Origin: Odobenus rosmarus divergens
Taxonomy: Eukaryota > Chordata > Mammalia > Carnivora > Odobenidae
Length of the DNA: 64,000 nucleotides
NCBI RefSeq assembly: GCF_000321225.1
Contig: NW_004451524.1
Coordinates: 434,001 to 498,000 of the forward strand
Reading direction: 5' to 3'
Shown here: positions 1 to 13,292 of the stretch, in pieces
How positions within the stretch are numbered: the stretch's first letter is position 1
Layout: every line of letters starts with the position of its first letter
Made by a program: the position numbers and the translations under genes
The notes under the pieces: model-generated
The model's database searches: none
What the model was told of the DNA's origin: nothing
The model's input: only the letters and a program-made list of their open reading frames with translations

Positions 1-500
1 TTTATAAATAGAACATTTTATATCTTTCTGATCTACATGCCTTGAATTCCTTTTCTTACTGCATGTGCTGGGACTAGCAGTATGATGTTGAGTAGGAGAG
101 GTGAGAGCAGACATCCTTGCCTTGATCCTCATCTGAGAGGGGAAGAATTTCACGTCTGACTGCGCAGTATGGTATTAGTGGTCAGATTTTCATGGATGCC
201 TTTTTTTTTTTTAAAGATTTTATTTATTTATTTGAGAGAGAGAGAATGAGAGACAGAGAGCACGAGAGGGAAGAGGGTCAGAGGGAGAAGCAGACTCCCC
301 GCTGAGCAGGGAGCCCGATGCAGGACTCGATCCCGGGACTCCAGGACCATGACCTGAGCCGAAGGCAGTCGCTTAACCAACTGAGCCACCCAGGTGCCCC
401 TCATGGATGCCTTTTAAAACACTGAGGATGTTCTCTTTAGTTCCTACTTTGGCTTTTCTCATAAATAGGATGTTAAATTCTGCCATTTACTTTTCACATA
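1..500 (-). mobile_element. Old L1 ORF2 fragment, antisense, interrupted by a SINE
   Basis: The plus strand has the antisense-ORF2 wording GATGTTGAGTAGGAGAGGTG and CAGACATCCTTGCCTTGATC. The fragment is split by the SINE at 205-400 and probably continues beyond the left edge. Right limit approximate. Confidence 0.75.
205..400 (-). mobile_element. SINEC (carnivore tRNA-derived SINE)
   Basis: Read on the minus strand it runs from the GGGGCACCTGGGTGGCTCAG head to a T-rich tail in plus orientation. Exact 15-bp target-site duplications (TCATGGATGCCTTTT) flank it at 190-204 and 401-415. It lies inside an older L1 remnant. Confidence 0.95.
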
Positions 501-1036
501 TATTTTCAAGAAATTAAGTTCCATGTTCATACATAAATAAATTCCTTAAGGACACCGATATTTACGAAGTCTTGTGTCTGTAGCACAGCTGTAATGGTGA
601 CTTTATCATTCGGGCTGTGCTTCAGGTCAAACACCTAACAATGTTATCTACGACTCCTGACACCACAGTAATAGCAGCAGTCCCATGGGATTTCAGAATC
701 ACCTGTGCTTTAGAAAAAAAGGATGAAAGAAGGACGTAGAAAAAGATAGTACGAATTAATCAGGGATAAGCTCATATTTGGGACCAGGAAGGACTCATAC
801 TCATTTTTGTTTGATCTGTCCTGCTTTTTCAAGGCTTCTGTCTTCTTTCCTACAAAAACATGGCTAGATATAAAATTTTCAACATCTCTAGCTTGTGGGA
901 GAAAACCTAAATGTCGATTTTTTTCCATTCTCATTTTTTCATTTTTCTGTCAAAGAACGTCTCAAGGTTCTTTTGTCTCAGTGAAGAGGACTAGCATCCT
1001 ACTGTTTCAATGAATGATCCTCAGCGACTTTATTTA

Positions 1037-1244
1037 TTTATTTATTTATTTATTTTTAAAGATTTTATTTATTTATTTGAGAGAGAGAGAATGAGAGACA
1101 GAGAGCACGAGAGGGAAGAGGGTCAGAGGGAGAAGCAGACTCCCCGCTGAGCAGGGAGCCCGATGCGGGACTCGATCCCAGGACTCCAGGATCATGACCT
1201 GAGCCGAAGGCAGTCGCCTAACCAACTGAGCCACCCAGGTGCCC
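1037..1244 (-). mobile_element. SINEC
   Basis: A full-length minus-strand copy flanked by a 17-bp duplication (CTCAGCGACTTTATTTA) at 1020-1036 and 1245-1261. The body differs from the 205-400 copy at only about four positions. The tail is a run of TTTA units. Confidence 0.95.
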
Positions 1245-1924
1245 CTCAGCGACTTTATTTAGATCAGAAAGCCAGAGATCATCCTCACCTCCCTTCGACC
1301 TCAACCCTCCTCTAGATCATACTGAATTTCCCTCTGTATGTGAGACCCTTCCTTAAGCCCCATGCCACTGTGTGGTTGAAGCCCTTACCACTTTTCCTGT
1401 CTTACATCAAAGGTCACTTCGCTGGCCTTTAGATTTATACCTGGTCTTCATGCTTTCAGTTGGATCATGAAGATCAAGCTATTTCTCAGCCTTAAATTAT
1501 CCAGTGTTCAGGTCCCAGTGCCCTCAGGATAGTGTCCACATACCTTTCTTCTGCTTGTAAGGCCCACTGTGCATGAGTCCATATCCAGAAGCCCCTCAGC
1601 CACCCAGTCCATCTCAGCTGGAAAGAAAAAACAATGTGCCTAGGGCACCGCAGATTTCCCATATAGAGAAAAGGGAGCATTCATTGTTCTGTAGCCATGG
1701 CTCTTCTGACCGATAGAATAAGAAAGAGCCCTCCATGCAGAGAACAGTCCTACGACTTTATGTGGGGATGAGCCTTAAGCCTAAAATAGATGTAGAAGAC
1801 AAGGCCAAGGAAACTCTCAATTACTGTTTCATAAATAACTTAGAAATTACTTAGCAGGTCTCTAAATACTTAAACTATTTGTAAATCCATACACCTCTGC
1901 AACCCCATGGTCAACAAAAGTTTA

Positions 1925-2140
1925 ACTTTCTGGTTTCTCAACCTCAGCACTATTGACATTTTGGACCAGATCATTCATTGTTGTGGAGGGCTGTCTTGCA
2001 CATCGTAGGATATTTAGCAGCATTCCTCACCTCTGCGTCTAGATGCCGGTAGCATTCAACCCCCCAACAATTGTGACAGCCAAAAACGTCTCCAGATATT
2101 GCCAAATGTCCACTGAGGGGGAAAAACTACCTAGCATGGA
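1925..2140 (-). mobile_element. MER5A-like element (non-autonomous hAT-Charlie)
   Basis: CTCAACCTCAGCACTATTGACATTTTGG-type text (positions 1937-1964), then GGCTGTCTTGCACATCGTAG, GGATATTTAGCAGCATTCCT, AACGTCTCCAGATATTGCCA and AATGTCCACTGAGGGG. This is the MER5 layout in reverse orientation. Confidence 0.85.
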
Positions 2141-3275
2141 GAATCACTTGCGTTAAATGAAAAGGTGCTATGTGTTCAAGTTCATGGCAGGAAATTTGTA
2201 AGAAAGAAGCCCTAAGGACTAGTGGTAGTGACCTCAGTCAAAGCAGACACTTCCCCAGGGATGGTAGCAAATGGAATAAAGGGGAGGGAGGAAGCCAGCC
2301 TGGACCCCTGAAGGGTTAAGATCAGAGCCAGCAGTGAAAACTGTGTGTGACATATAGAACAATTTTCTATAGTCACAAAATCATTGTACTCCTCTGAATG
2401 CATCCTGAGTTTACAACCTCATCTCCTTGCACATAATTCTTCTCTCCATGCAATATCCTGTGTCATCTTCATGTGACTGTGTGAGGCCTACTGGAAGAAC
2501 AGCAAGTAGAGATGCCAAAGATTAGGGGTGGTAGGCATAATGGCAGACAGTTTCTTACAAGTATATATAAATTTTTATAGGTCAGTATCACCTTTGCTTT
2601 TTAACTAAGCAACTTCTGCTATGTATCTCCATAAATCTACTGCATTGTTAGATCATCTCCTATGTTGAGCTCCTAGAATAAAATTTGATTGTAGGGTATA
2701 CTTTTAACATAAATAAATGTTTCTCCCATTCCCACTTTAAGTCCTGGAAATAACTAAAAGCATAAATAATGCATCAGTCTCCATATGTATGGATATGTAT
2801 ACTCATTTCATTCCCTGCTGAAAATAAATATTTTCTGTGAAACTGTATTTGAATTTAAAAATTCTGGTTTAGAGTGTTAATACATTGAATATACAAAACA
2901 GTACCTCCCATTGATTTAGCGTAAACACACAGACACACAAACTGGAAAAAAAAAGAGATTAAAAGTTGAAATATGTTTGATAAAACTGGCATTTGATTCT
3001 ACTGATGCTCTAATTTCACCACCGGCCCAACAGTAGAAAAGTCACATTCTTCGCAATTTTACGCAGCACTGAGGCTCTCCTGGATGGATAATGGCATGCA
3101 GAAATTTAGGAATGCTGGGATATGTTTACAAACCAATCAAATCGAGATGCTTAGTGGGTTCTTTCTCTTAGAATCTGAACAAAGCTTGCCACCAAGCATT
3201 CATTACAGGGCTTTGCACTTTATAAGGGTACCTTGTTTTTTGACTGACTGGAAGAATTACTTCAGGCACTGCTCA

Positions 3276-3578
<303 letters not shown>

Positions 3579-3689
3579 TCAAAGCCAAGCTATTCTGAGA
3601 TAAGTCTGCACATACAAAAGAACAAGGATCAAATTGCCCATTTGAGTGAAAATATGACCACAGTTTAATGTCTCCTGCAGACTGACTAT

Positions 3690-3870
3690 AGTTGGTGATT
3701 TTGAAATTCAGTTGACCATTTTCTTTAAGTAGACTGTTTATAGCAAGGTGATCATTTTGTAATGTATGAAGGTATTAAATCACTATGTTGTACACCTGCA
3801 GGTAATACAATATAGTATGCCAATTATAATTCAGTACCAAAAAAGAAATAGAAAATAAATACATAAATAA
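3690..3870 (+). mobile_element. Old L1 3'-end relic (L1MA-like)
   Basis: GGTGATCATTTTGTAATGTA, CACTATGTTGTACACCTG and CAATTATAATTCAGTACC follow the 3' end of ancient mammalian L1 copies. Recognised from memory; limits approximate. Confidence 0.55.
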
Positions 3871-3949
3871 ATGATTAATTACACTTAGTGTAATGACTGA
3901 TACTGCGGTTTTAGATCTACCAAATTGGTATTTGTTTCTATTTTTTCCC

Positions 3950-6030
3950 ATAGGATTTCTTGTATTTCTGCTCCCTCTCTCCTACTTTTCTTGGTTTACT
4001 CCATATTTCTTTGTATTCAATTTTATTTTTATTCACTTTTTAGCTATATGTCTGTTTACAGTATTTTAATGTTTGCTTTATGGACCCTTACATAATGCAT
4101 CTTTAATTCATCCACTTTAGATTTTGTGTTATATTACTCAATATAAAATGTTAGAAGCTGACTACAGAATAATATCTTTACCCCCTCCCCACATTCCCCC
4201 TCAATACACACCTGTTCCTTGTGCTATTGCTGTCATATATTTTAAATCTAGATGTCATAGATGTTATAATACAGTTAAATGGTAAATTTTCTTTTTTAAT
4301 TAAAAAAAAGAATTTAAACCCTGGCTTTTCTATTTACTGACATATTCATGATTTCCAGTGTTCTTCATTCCTTCCTGAAGATCTGGGTTTTCATCTGGCA
4401 TTATTTCTCTTTAGCCTACAGAATTTCTCTTAGTATTTCATACAGTGCAGTTCTGTGGGTAACAAATTCAGCATTTGTTTAATCTGAAAAGGACTTTATT
4501 TTGCCTTCATTTTTGAAATATCTATTTGTTTCGTATAGAATTCCAGGCTGACATTGCTTTCTCTTTCAGCACATCAAAGGTATCACCCCATTGTCTTCCG
4601 ACCTGTGTTTCTGATGAGAAGTCAGCCAGCATTTGTATCTTTGTTCCCCTGCATGGAATATATTCCACCAGATCTATTCAACCTGGCTGCTTTTAAAATA
4701 TTTATCTTGATCATTGTTTTTTTGGGTTTTTTATTTTTTAGCAAACTGAACAATAAGCCAAGGTGTGCTTTTCTCTGTTTTCATTCCGCTTCAGATCCTC
4801 TGAGTTTCTGGAATCTGTACATTGATGTTATGTTATATACCTGCTATGGCATAACAAATTATCCTACAACTTAGTGACTTAAAACAACATTTATGATCTC
4901 TAGTTTCTGTGTGTCAAGAATCTGGGCAGAGCTTAACAGGATACTCTGGCTCAGAGCCCCTCCAAGGCTACAACTAAAGTGTTGGCAACAACTGCCGTCA
5001 CCTCAGTGCTTGGCACGGGGAGGATCTGCTTCCAAGCTCGCTCCAGTGGCTGGTTGTTGGCAGTAGTCTGTTCCTTGCCACTGGATGGACTGAGGGCCTT
5101 GGCTATTGACTGGCTGTTGGTTGATGGTCACCCTCAATTCCTTGCCACCTGGGCCTCTCCCCAGGACAGCTCACAACATGGCAGACTGCTTTGTCAAAAC
5201 AAGTCAGGGAAAGAGGTGCAAGGAAATCAGAAGTCATAGTCTTTTGGAACCTAATCTCAGAAGTGACTCTCATCCTTCTTATCATATTCTATTTATTTGA
5301 AGCGAGTCACAAGGTTCAGGCGACATTCACAGGGAGGAAATTACACAATGGTGTGAATAACTGGCAGCGTGGCTCATGGTGGGCCATATTGGGGACTTGC
5401 TACCACAGACATTTATTAAACAAATTTGAGAAATTTCCAGCCATTGTTTCTTCAAATAGTTTCTGCCTTGTTTTATTTCTTATCCTTCAGAGACTCTGAT
5501 TTCTTGCCTGTTAAATCACTGATATTTTCTCACAACCCACAAAGGTTCTGTTAATGTTTCTTCCAATCTTCCCCCCCACCCCACCTGCCATGTTCCTCAG
5601 ATTAAATGATTTTGATTAAGTTGTCTTCAGGTTCACTGAAGATTTCTTCTGCTAGATCTTATTTTCAAGTCCTTCCAGGGAAGTTTTCACTTCAGATGTT
5701 GTGCTTTCCTATTCCAAAACGTATTTGCTTCTTGAATACAGTTCTCATTTATCTGCTCAGTATGCCCTCTCTTCACTTGTGGTTATTTTTAAGTCTTCAG
5801 GCATGTTTATAATAGCTGCTTTAAAGTTTTTGCCTACTAATCAAACATCAGTGTTCCAGGGTCTATTTCTAATAACTACTATTATTTTTCTTGACTTGGG
5901 ATCAAATTTACTCTTTTTGGGAATATGTAGCAATTGTTATAATGTTCTGAATATTATGAGTGATACACTATAGAGACTCTGGATTCTGTTATCATTCTCT
6001 GAAGACTTCCTTTTTTTTTTTTTCCACAGA
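3950..6030 (-). mobile_element. Large degraded L1 remnant, antisense, split by an LTR-like insertion
   Basis: AT-rich text such as TTCCAGGCTGACATTGCTTT, CTGATGAGAAGTCAGCCAGC and GAGAAATTTCCAGCCATTGT resembles antisense ancient L1 sequence. It is interrupted at about 4846-5404 and resumes at about 5405 in the same register. No open frame survives. Limits approximate. Confidence 0.6.
4846..5404 (-). mobile_element. LTR-like or medium-reiteration repeat inserted in the L1 remnant
   Basis: It begins GCTATGGCATAACAAATTAT with ACTTAGTGACTTAAAACAAC and ends near GGACTTGCTACCACAGA. It contains internally repeated CCTTGCCAC segments and GGGCCTCTCCCCAGGACAGC. This looks like a mammalian LTR (MLT/MER class) in reverse orientation, but I cannot name the family. 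Confidence 0.5.
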
Positions 6031-6907
6031 CAGCTAAATCACAGTCTTATCATAATAAATTGTGGAGGTTTGGTTTTATACCATCTTCGGTGGGCTGTCA
6101 TCAGTTTTCTTCTTAGTTTTCAATCATATTCAGTTTTGGAACACAGTCTTTGCTGCGAAGACACGAACCCTCTGTCATTTCTGAGGAAAGCAAAGGGGTT
6201 TACAAGCCCATCTCAATTAATGAGACTTAAACTCCAAATTCTCTCTCTCCTCTGGTAGTAGCCACTGAAATGTCTCTAGAGCTTGTTCAGTTTTCCAGCT
6301 ATAGCTGTCTGCGTGATTCCTAGAAATCTCCCCTGTGCATGTGCAGTGCAGGGCAGCCAGGGATCTGAGTGGAGTTGATAGATTGAACTCCGCCCAGGTA
6401 GCTTTCTTCTTTCTGGGATTTCTACTCCCTCCTCAATTTTCAGTCATTTTGGCAGCCCCAAATTTTGTCCTCGGCTACCTCATGCCAAAAAGATCTAGTA
6501 TTCCCTTAGAGCCCTAACCACTTCATGGCATGTGATCTGGTTAGCGCCCTTATGGGAAAAGGCATGTAAACATCTATCTCATCCACTTGGATTCCCTTCT
6601 TCAAGGGTCCAGGTCCCCACCACAACATTTGGTTGTTCCCCACTTTCTTCAAGTAGGTGTTTTTATAAATATATTTCCTGGAATTATAAATGTATCTGAG
6701 GAAGGTTAGCTCTATGCAAGCTACTTCACAATGAGCAGAATCTAATATGAGAAGTTTCAAAATTTTCTTTTTAAAAATTATTTTTGATGAATAATATGTT
6801 ATAAAGGCATTGGAGAATTCTTGGTGATTAGGTGAATTTTTTTCCAGTTAAGCATTGCTATTAGCATTTTATTTGCATTTTAGAATACATTATTATTGTG
6901 TAGGCAT

Positions 6908-6931
6908 TGTGTGTGTGTGTGTGTGTGTGTG
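6908..6931. repeat. (TG)12 microsatellite
   Basis: An uninterrupted TG dinucleotide run in intron 14. Confidence 0.97.
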
Positions 6932-7337
6932 AAGGCAGTGAGAAAAAGAGTGCCTTCCAAAGGAAGTAGATATTCTGAAAAATTGGAGCTCAAGCAAGCA
7001 AGACAATATTCTTCATACCAAACATGTAACACTAAAAGTCTAATCATGACTCCATATGGATACCTCCTTTTAGGGTATCTTAAAAGAATCTGTTTTTTAA
7101 TATAATACAGCCTTGATGTTTGCCAAATAAATACATAGAGTATCACATAACTCAAAATGTGAGCTCAATTAACAACAGACTGTTACTGAAATTAATGTAC
7201 ATTCTGTAACCAAATCAATGATTTCTGTGCCAGACTATTAGTATTTTTAAAAATAACTCTTATGTTCAAAGTTGCTTATGTAGGATGTAGGATATGCATA
7301 TGGTATGTTGAAATGTGAATACAAAAACTGAAAAACA

Positions 7338-7601
7338 GGGGCGCCTGGGTGGCTCAGTCATTAAGTGTCTGCCTTCGGCTCAGGTCATGATCCCAGGGTC
7401 CTGGGATCGAGCCCCGCATCAGGCTCCCTNNNNNNNNNNNNNNNNNNNNNNNNNNNNNNNNNNNNNNNNNNNNNNNNNNGAGCCCCGCATCAGGCTCCCT
7501 GCTCGGCGGGAAGCCTGCTTCTCCCTCTCCCACTCCCCCTGCTTGTGTTCCTATTCTCGCTCTCTCTCTCTGTCAAATAAATAAATAAATAAACCTTTAA
7601 A
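7338..7601 (+). mobile_element. SINEC containing an assembly gap
   Basis: A plus-strand copy starting GGGGCGCCTGGGTGGCTCAG and ending in AAATAAATAAATAAA. Target-site duplications AAAAACTGAAAAACA lie at 7323-7337 and 7602-7616. A run of 50 N sits inside at 7430-7479. Confidence 0.93.
7430..7479. other. Assembly gap (50 N)
   Basis: Exactly 50 unknown bases inside a SINE. The 21 bases before the gap (7409-7429) are identical to the 21 after it (7480-7500). Confidence 1.
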
Positions 7602-8286
7602 AAAAACTGAAAAACATTTCACTTCATGAATAAATAAAATCAATGTACATTTCAACTCTAGTCTCAAATATAATATCTTTTTTAATTTTTCGAAGGCAAA
7701 CATATACATAAGACTTCTACTTAAAAGACTATTTCAGACTCAGTTTTAAAATCCCTAAATGTTTTAGATTTCCTTTTTCAAGATATAATAAATAGAATAT
7801 TAGTTCTTTGCAGCATGGTTCGTCCTTAAAAAAATTAAAGAGCTATATGTTCAAATAACTGTAAGAAATTCTGAGTTCACCTGTTTAAAAGGTTTTATAG
7901 GCAGATTACTGAAGAAATGTCCTTTAGTAATTAATGCTTATAAATATATCTTGAGACTAATAGAATTCTTAATTACATTTAATTTTAAGAGAATGATAAC
8001 TGACTTATAATGAAGAGGAAACAAGAAACAGATGCCTCTATTTCATCTTATTACAAAAATAAACTGTAATGATTTATGGTCCACTACCAAAAAATTTAAA
8101 AAAAAAAATTGGTCTTAACTTTTAGGATTCAGATTGATTGTAACAGATTTCATCAAAACACACCTTTATCTAATTTCTTCATTGTACTAATTTGTTCAGT
8201 ATCTGCCTCACTACACTGTATGTTCCAAGCGTGTCATTTTTAAATATAAACTTTATTTTGCATAAGGAAATCATATGGGGAAATCA

Positions 8287-8478
<192 letters not shown>

Positions 8479-9919
8479 CTATACCCCTCAGCCTTCCAGC
8501 CCAGGCCATTCCCTTCCTTCCCAAATCATTCAAAAGAGTAAGAGAAGGAAAAGAAAGATTGATTTGATGCAGTGATATTCCAAACATGGCTCTTGCTGGC
8601 ATTGCCTTAAGAAAGCTTTTTAAAAAATGTTTTATTATTTAAGCTTAAAAGGAAAATGTATTTTTCTTTAAGTAGGAAAGAAATCAGCAGGTCCTATTTA
8701 GTTCAGGCATGGTACTTAAAAAATGTTTTGAGAGCAGTTCACATATGTTATTTCTTTAAAAATAATTTTTGAAACAAGAAGATATCAAAATATAAACCAT
8801 AGTAATTAACATATCAGGAACAAACTTGAGTTGAGATCATGAAACGCCCATTAAAACATTATGGAATGTTATGGAAAGTCAGTAGTTTATCTCAATATAT
8901 TTATTGGCTAAAGACATATTAGCTGTTTATTAAACATTAGGCATGATATGGCACTCCCTTGTTATGATTTAAGATCTATTTGGAAGTAGGTATTTTTTTT
9001 CTTCCATTTAATGGCTTGGCTATTTATTTGGAGACTACAGAAATAACACTGAAAGATCTTTATGCCTGAAGCAAACACTACACTCAAAAACAGAATTTCC
9101 CTTAGCCAAATGCATTTCTTTCTATGATGAATGTTCAGCTTCCAGCTCCTTCTCAGAGTTATGACTAAACATGATGCCAAAGAACTAGAGCAAAGAACAG
9201 ACAGCACATTCAGGTAAGGAAAGCAGGCCATCTGTCTTCGAAAAAAAACAATAGGTAGAGAGGAAAAATCATAGTCATTTGATAATCAGGGCATGAGAAG
9301 AATGTGACATCAAATCAGTCAGCTCCTCAAAGGTGTTAGATCATTTTTCTGTTGACTTTCAAAACTTCTAAGTTATTGCCATGAGCCCTACTGAAAATCT
9401 GGCACTTGTACTAATTTCTCCCTTACCTAAGGAAGAAAATGCTTAGAACAACTTACTATTAGATCAAACCTCTACTAATGCCAACAACTCTTCTCCCAGT
9501 GTTACTATACATACCAGCCCATACCATGCCAAAAAACTCGAGTTAATTGGAAGCTTGTGTATGGACAGAGACATTAAAATCAAGATTTTTCATCTTTTTT
9601 TTAAATTACAGGATTAACTCATCAACAGATGTTGAAACCACCTTGAAACATTTAATAGATATTTTTCAATATATTGCTTAAAACATTATGTGTTCGTAGA
9701 TTAAAAAGAAAATAAATTATTTCTAAATATTGAATAATATTGTCACCACTAAATTTCTGATCTTCCCCATAAAATAGACACCACTGAATGTTTTAAAGGT
9801 ACCAAATACATTTGGTTCCCTTTAAGACTTTTTGAAGTGTCCTAAAGAATTTAAATAAGTATAAGAAAGAATGAAGAAAATCATGAGAAATTTTTTAAGT
9901 AAAAAATTAAAATTACAAT

Positions 9920-10087
9920 GGGCGCCTGGGTGGCTCAGTCATTAAGCATCTGCCTTAACTGCTGGGTCCTGGGATCAAGTCCCACATCAGGCTCCCTGCT
10001 CAATGGGGAGCCTGCTTCTCCCTCTCCCTCTGCCTGCCACTCCCAGTGCTTGTGCGCTCTCTCTCTCAAATAAATAAAATCTTTTAA
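9920..10087 (+). mobile_element. SINEC, short copy
   Basis: It starts GGGCGCCTGGGTGGCTCAGTCATTAAG and ends in AAATAAATAAAATC plus an A-rich tail. About 20 bases after the head are missing relative to other copies. Imperfect AT-rich flanking repeats are consistent with a TSD. Confidence 0.92.
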
Positions 10088-10463
10088 AAAATTTAAAATT
10101 ATAAAATATCGGTGATCATGGTCAGACGTTCCACTTCCTATAGTTAAAATCCTAAATGACTTGAGTATCCACATTGGCCATCTTTTCAATGTGCTGAGTC
10201 ACAGCTCCACAGCTTGCTGAAAATGTATTTACATACACATCCCACCTTATTCATCCACAATAATGGCACCATTATTACTTAAAAGTTCGATATCTTTAAG
10301 ATCTGAAACTGTAAATTTAACTTGTCTGACACCTCCTTCCTGTTCTTCTCCATTTATTTCTTATTGTGAACTCAAAATGCAAACTGTTCTCTCTCTTTGC
10401 CAACTCAAATTCATTCTACATGAATTCTAGGGTGATGGACCTGAGGAAAATCTGTGTATTTAA

Positions 10464-11235
10464 GAGCTACCATTTGATCCAGCAATGGCACTACTGGGTA
10501 TTTACCCCAAAGATACAAATGTAGGGATCCGAAGGGGTACGTGCACCCCAATGTTTATAGCAGCAATGTCCACAATAGCCAAACTGTGGAAAGAGCCAAG
10601 ATGTCCATCAACAGATGAACGGATAAAGAAGATGTGGTATATATATACAATGGAATATTATGCAGCCATCAAAAGGAATGAGATCTTGCCATTTGCCATG
10701 ACGTGGATGGAACTAGAGGGTGTTATGCTAAGTGAAATAAGTCAATCAGAGAAAGACATGTATCATATGACCTCACTGATATGAGGAATTCTTAATCTCA
10801 GGAAACAAACTGAGGGTTGCTGGAGTGGGGGTGGGGTGGGAGGGATGGGGTGGCTGGGTGATAGACACTGGGGAGGGTATGTGCTATGGTGAGCGCCGTG
10901 AATTGTGCAAGACTGTTGAATCACAGACCTGTACCTCTGAAACGAATAATACATTATATGTTAAAAAAAAAAGAAGAAGAAGAAGATAGCAGGAAGGGAA
11001 GAATGAAGGGGGGTAAATCGGAGCGGGAGATGAACCATGAGAGACGATGGACTCTGAAAAACAAACTCAGGGTTCTAGAGGGGGGTGGGAGGATGGATTA
11101 GCCTGGTGATGGGTATTAAAGAGGGCACATTCTGCATGGAGCACTGGGTGTTATACGCAAACAATGAATCATGGAACACTACATCAAAAACTAATGATGT
11201 AATGTATGGTGATTAACAATAAAAAACTTTAAAGA
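10464..11235 (+). mobile_element. L1 (LINE-1), 5'-truncated, with C-terminal ORF2 and 3' UTR
   Basis: An open frame at 10485-10784 encodes about 100 residues matching the C-terminal end of L1 ORF2 protein (MALLGIYPKDTNV, WKEPRCPSTDERIKKMWY, MEYYAAIKRNEI, WMELEGVMLSEISQSEKDMY). It is followed by the carnivore L1 3' UTR with a G-rich stretch, an internal A/AAG-rich run and a final AATAAAAA. Short direct repeats GTGTATTTAA (10454-10463 and 11236-11245) may be the TSD. Too truncated to be autonomous. Confidence 0.94.
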
Positions 11236-13292
11236 GTGTATTTAACAATTATCATCATCCTTTGTTCAATGGCCTTTTCTAGAAGTTATTTTCTTTACTA
11301 GTGGCTCTCGAGCCTGGCTAAAACACCAGGAGAGTCTTAGCAAAAGATACATGGACACCACTGACCATGAAAGTAGGGGTCCTTCAGGCTCTGTATTGCC
11401 CTCTTTGTGTGGTGCTTGCTCACTAACCCTGTGGGGATTTTGTTTTCTGGTTCTTTCAGAGTTTGGCTCATTTGTGACTTTGATGTTTGTCTTCCCTTTT
11501 ATCTTTCTTTTCTAGTTAAGCAATTCCATTCATTTTGTTGCATCCCATTCATTTATCCTTCTATAATTAAGGTTCTCATTCTTCTTAGAATACAATTCCG
11601 TATTTGTTTATCTATGTTTTTAGATTCCAAGATCAATATTCAGCAACAATGAACAAGTGAACAATCACTCGCCTACTAAACTGCTATGTTAACTATAACC
11701 GTGATGCACCAGAGAGCTGGGAAGAGAAGCTCACTTCAGGCACTTTGTATGTGTTGTGTTATGCCACCCGATCACCGCCACACCCCATTACTGGCCCTGT
11801 GTCACAGAAGAGAAAGCGAAGCTGATAAAGACTCATCTAGCCAAGCTCTCTACTTAATCAGTAAGAGCCCTGGAATTTGAGCTTACATCTCTCCCTGCCT
11901 TCAAATCTTATGCTCTTTGCACTACAACTATCTGATGGTCATTCATAAACGGGATTGAGGTTCCAAGGGGATAAGATTTGCGGGGAGACCAGCAAGATGG
12001 GAAGGGCAAAAGGCCAGAAGAGGACCTTATGCCATAGAAGAAGATGGAGGAAAAGAAGGAGGAGAGGGTGTGAAGCCAGGCAAAAGGGGGAGAATAATCC
12101 AATTATATTCTGTGGGTGGACAGTAAGTGGAAAAGGTGCTTAACTAGAAACGACAGTTCAGTTGTCATCCCAAGAGTTCAAAATCTTTCTGCTTGATCTA
12201 CATGACATACGATATTCACATATGAAATGCACATCTTTTAAAATTCTTGTCATGCTATCTGGACCTCTCTTAAGATAACAAACAGGGGTAAACATTCACC
12301 AAGTGGCTTTATCATGCAGATGTCTTAGAATCATCTCTAATTTCTAAGGAAAAATATACCTCGATGTTGCTGCTAGAGAACAGTGTGTTGGGGAGTGGCA
12401 TGAAACTGGCATAAGCAGGGTGTGGGTCCAGAATATGCACTTATGATATCCAGCTAGAAGAGTCTGTTTGGGACAGACAGTGAAGAGGAAGGTAGCAGGC
12501 TTTGTAAGTAGAAAAGTGTCAGGATGGAAGCAGAGTTTCTTAGAGGTTAATTCCCGTCGTAGAGGGCATACTGGGTGGTGAGACGGTATGGAGAGATGCC
12601 TACAGGAGGCCAGCTGGAAAGTTCCTGCAGTAATTCAAGAGTGTCACTAAGGCCCACACTAAGGCAAAACCGGGGGGACCCAAGATATTGTCACATAATG
12701 AGATGTTCTAAAGGGAAAACAAAACCAAAAACAGAATTGAGGAGTTATTAAAAGTAGAATAAAAGAAAGAGTTAAAAGAGGTTTTCTGATTCCTACTTAA
12801 ATTGCTGAATAAACTGTTTCTGGCAATCTATTCTAATTTACAGTTTTACCCAGCGGCTAAGTGCCAATAATCCATGAAGAGTCCCACAGAATAGTCACTT
12901 TCAGAAAAGTCAGTCATATTTTTGTTAGCTCTTTTGCATGACAGAACAAACCATATATGTCACTTGCCCTTTATAAGGGACAAACACTGAGCATCCATCG
13001 AGGAGCCCAATGAAGCCCTTTTCTGTAGAGTTATCTGATGAAGGACACAGAGAGACTCTGAAGGCAATCAAGGCTTTGAACAAAGCCCAGCGTAAATTGG
13101 CCTTGTTCTTTTCTTCAGGCAAAAGCATTGCCGTGGCTTCCAGACTGTGACATGTTTGCTAAGCGTACAGGGGGCAGACACTCTCAAGGGGCTATATGCC
13201 ACCACCTTGGCATCATTAATATCCACAGGAGCTGGTGAGGTCAAGTGCACGGTGCAAGGCACACAGCAGGACTGATGCCTCAGTTTCCTTAC

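Noticed and set aside
205..400. SINE heads considered as tRNA genes
   Set aside because: They retain tRNA-like box wording as part of SINEC, but have the SINE body, A-rich tail and target duplications of a retroposon.
10485..10784. Hypothetical protein gene
   Set aside because: It is the C-terminal tail of L1 ORF2 in a truncated element, not a host gene.
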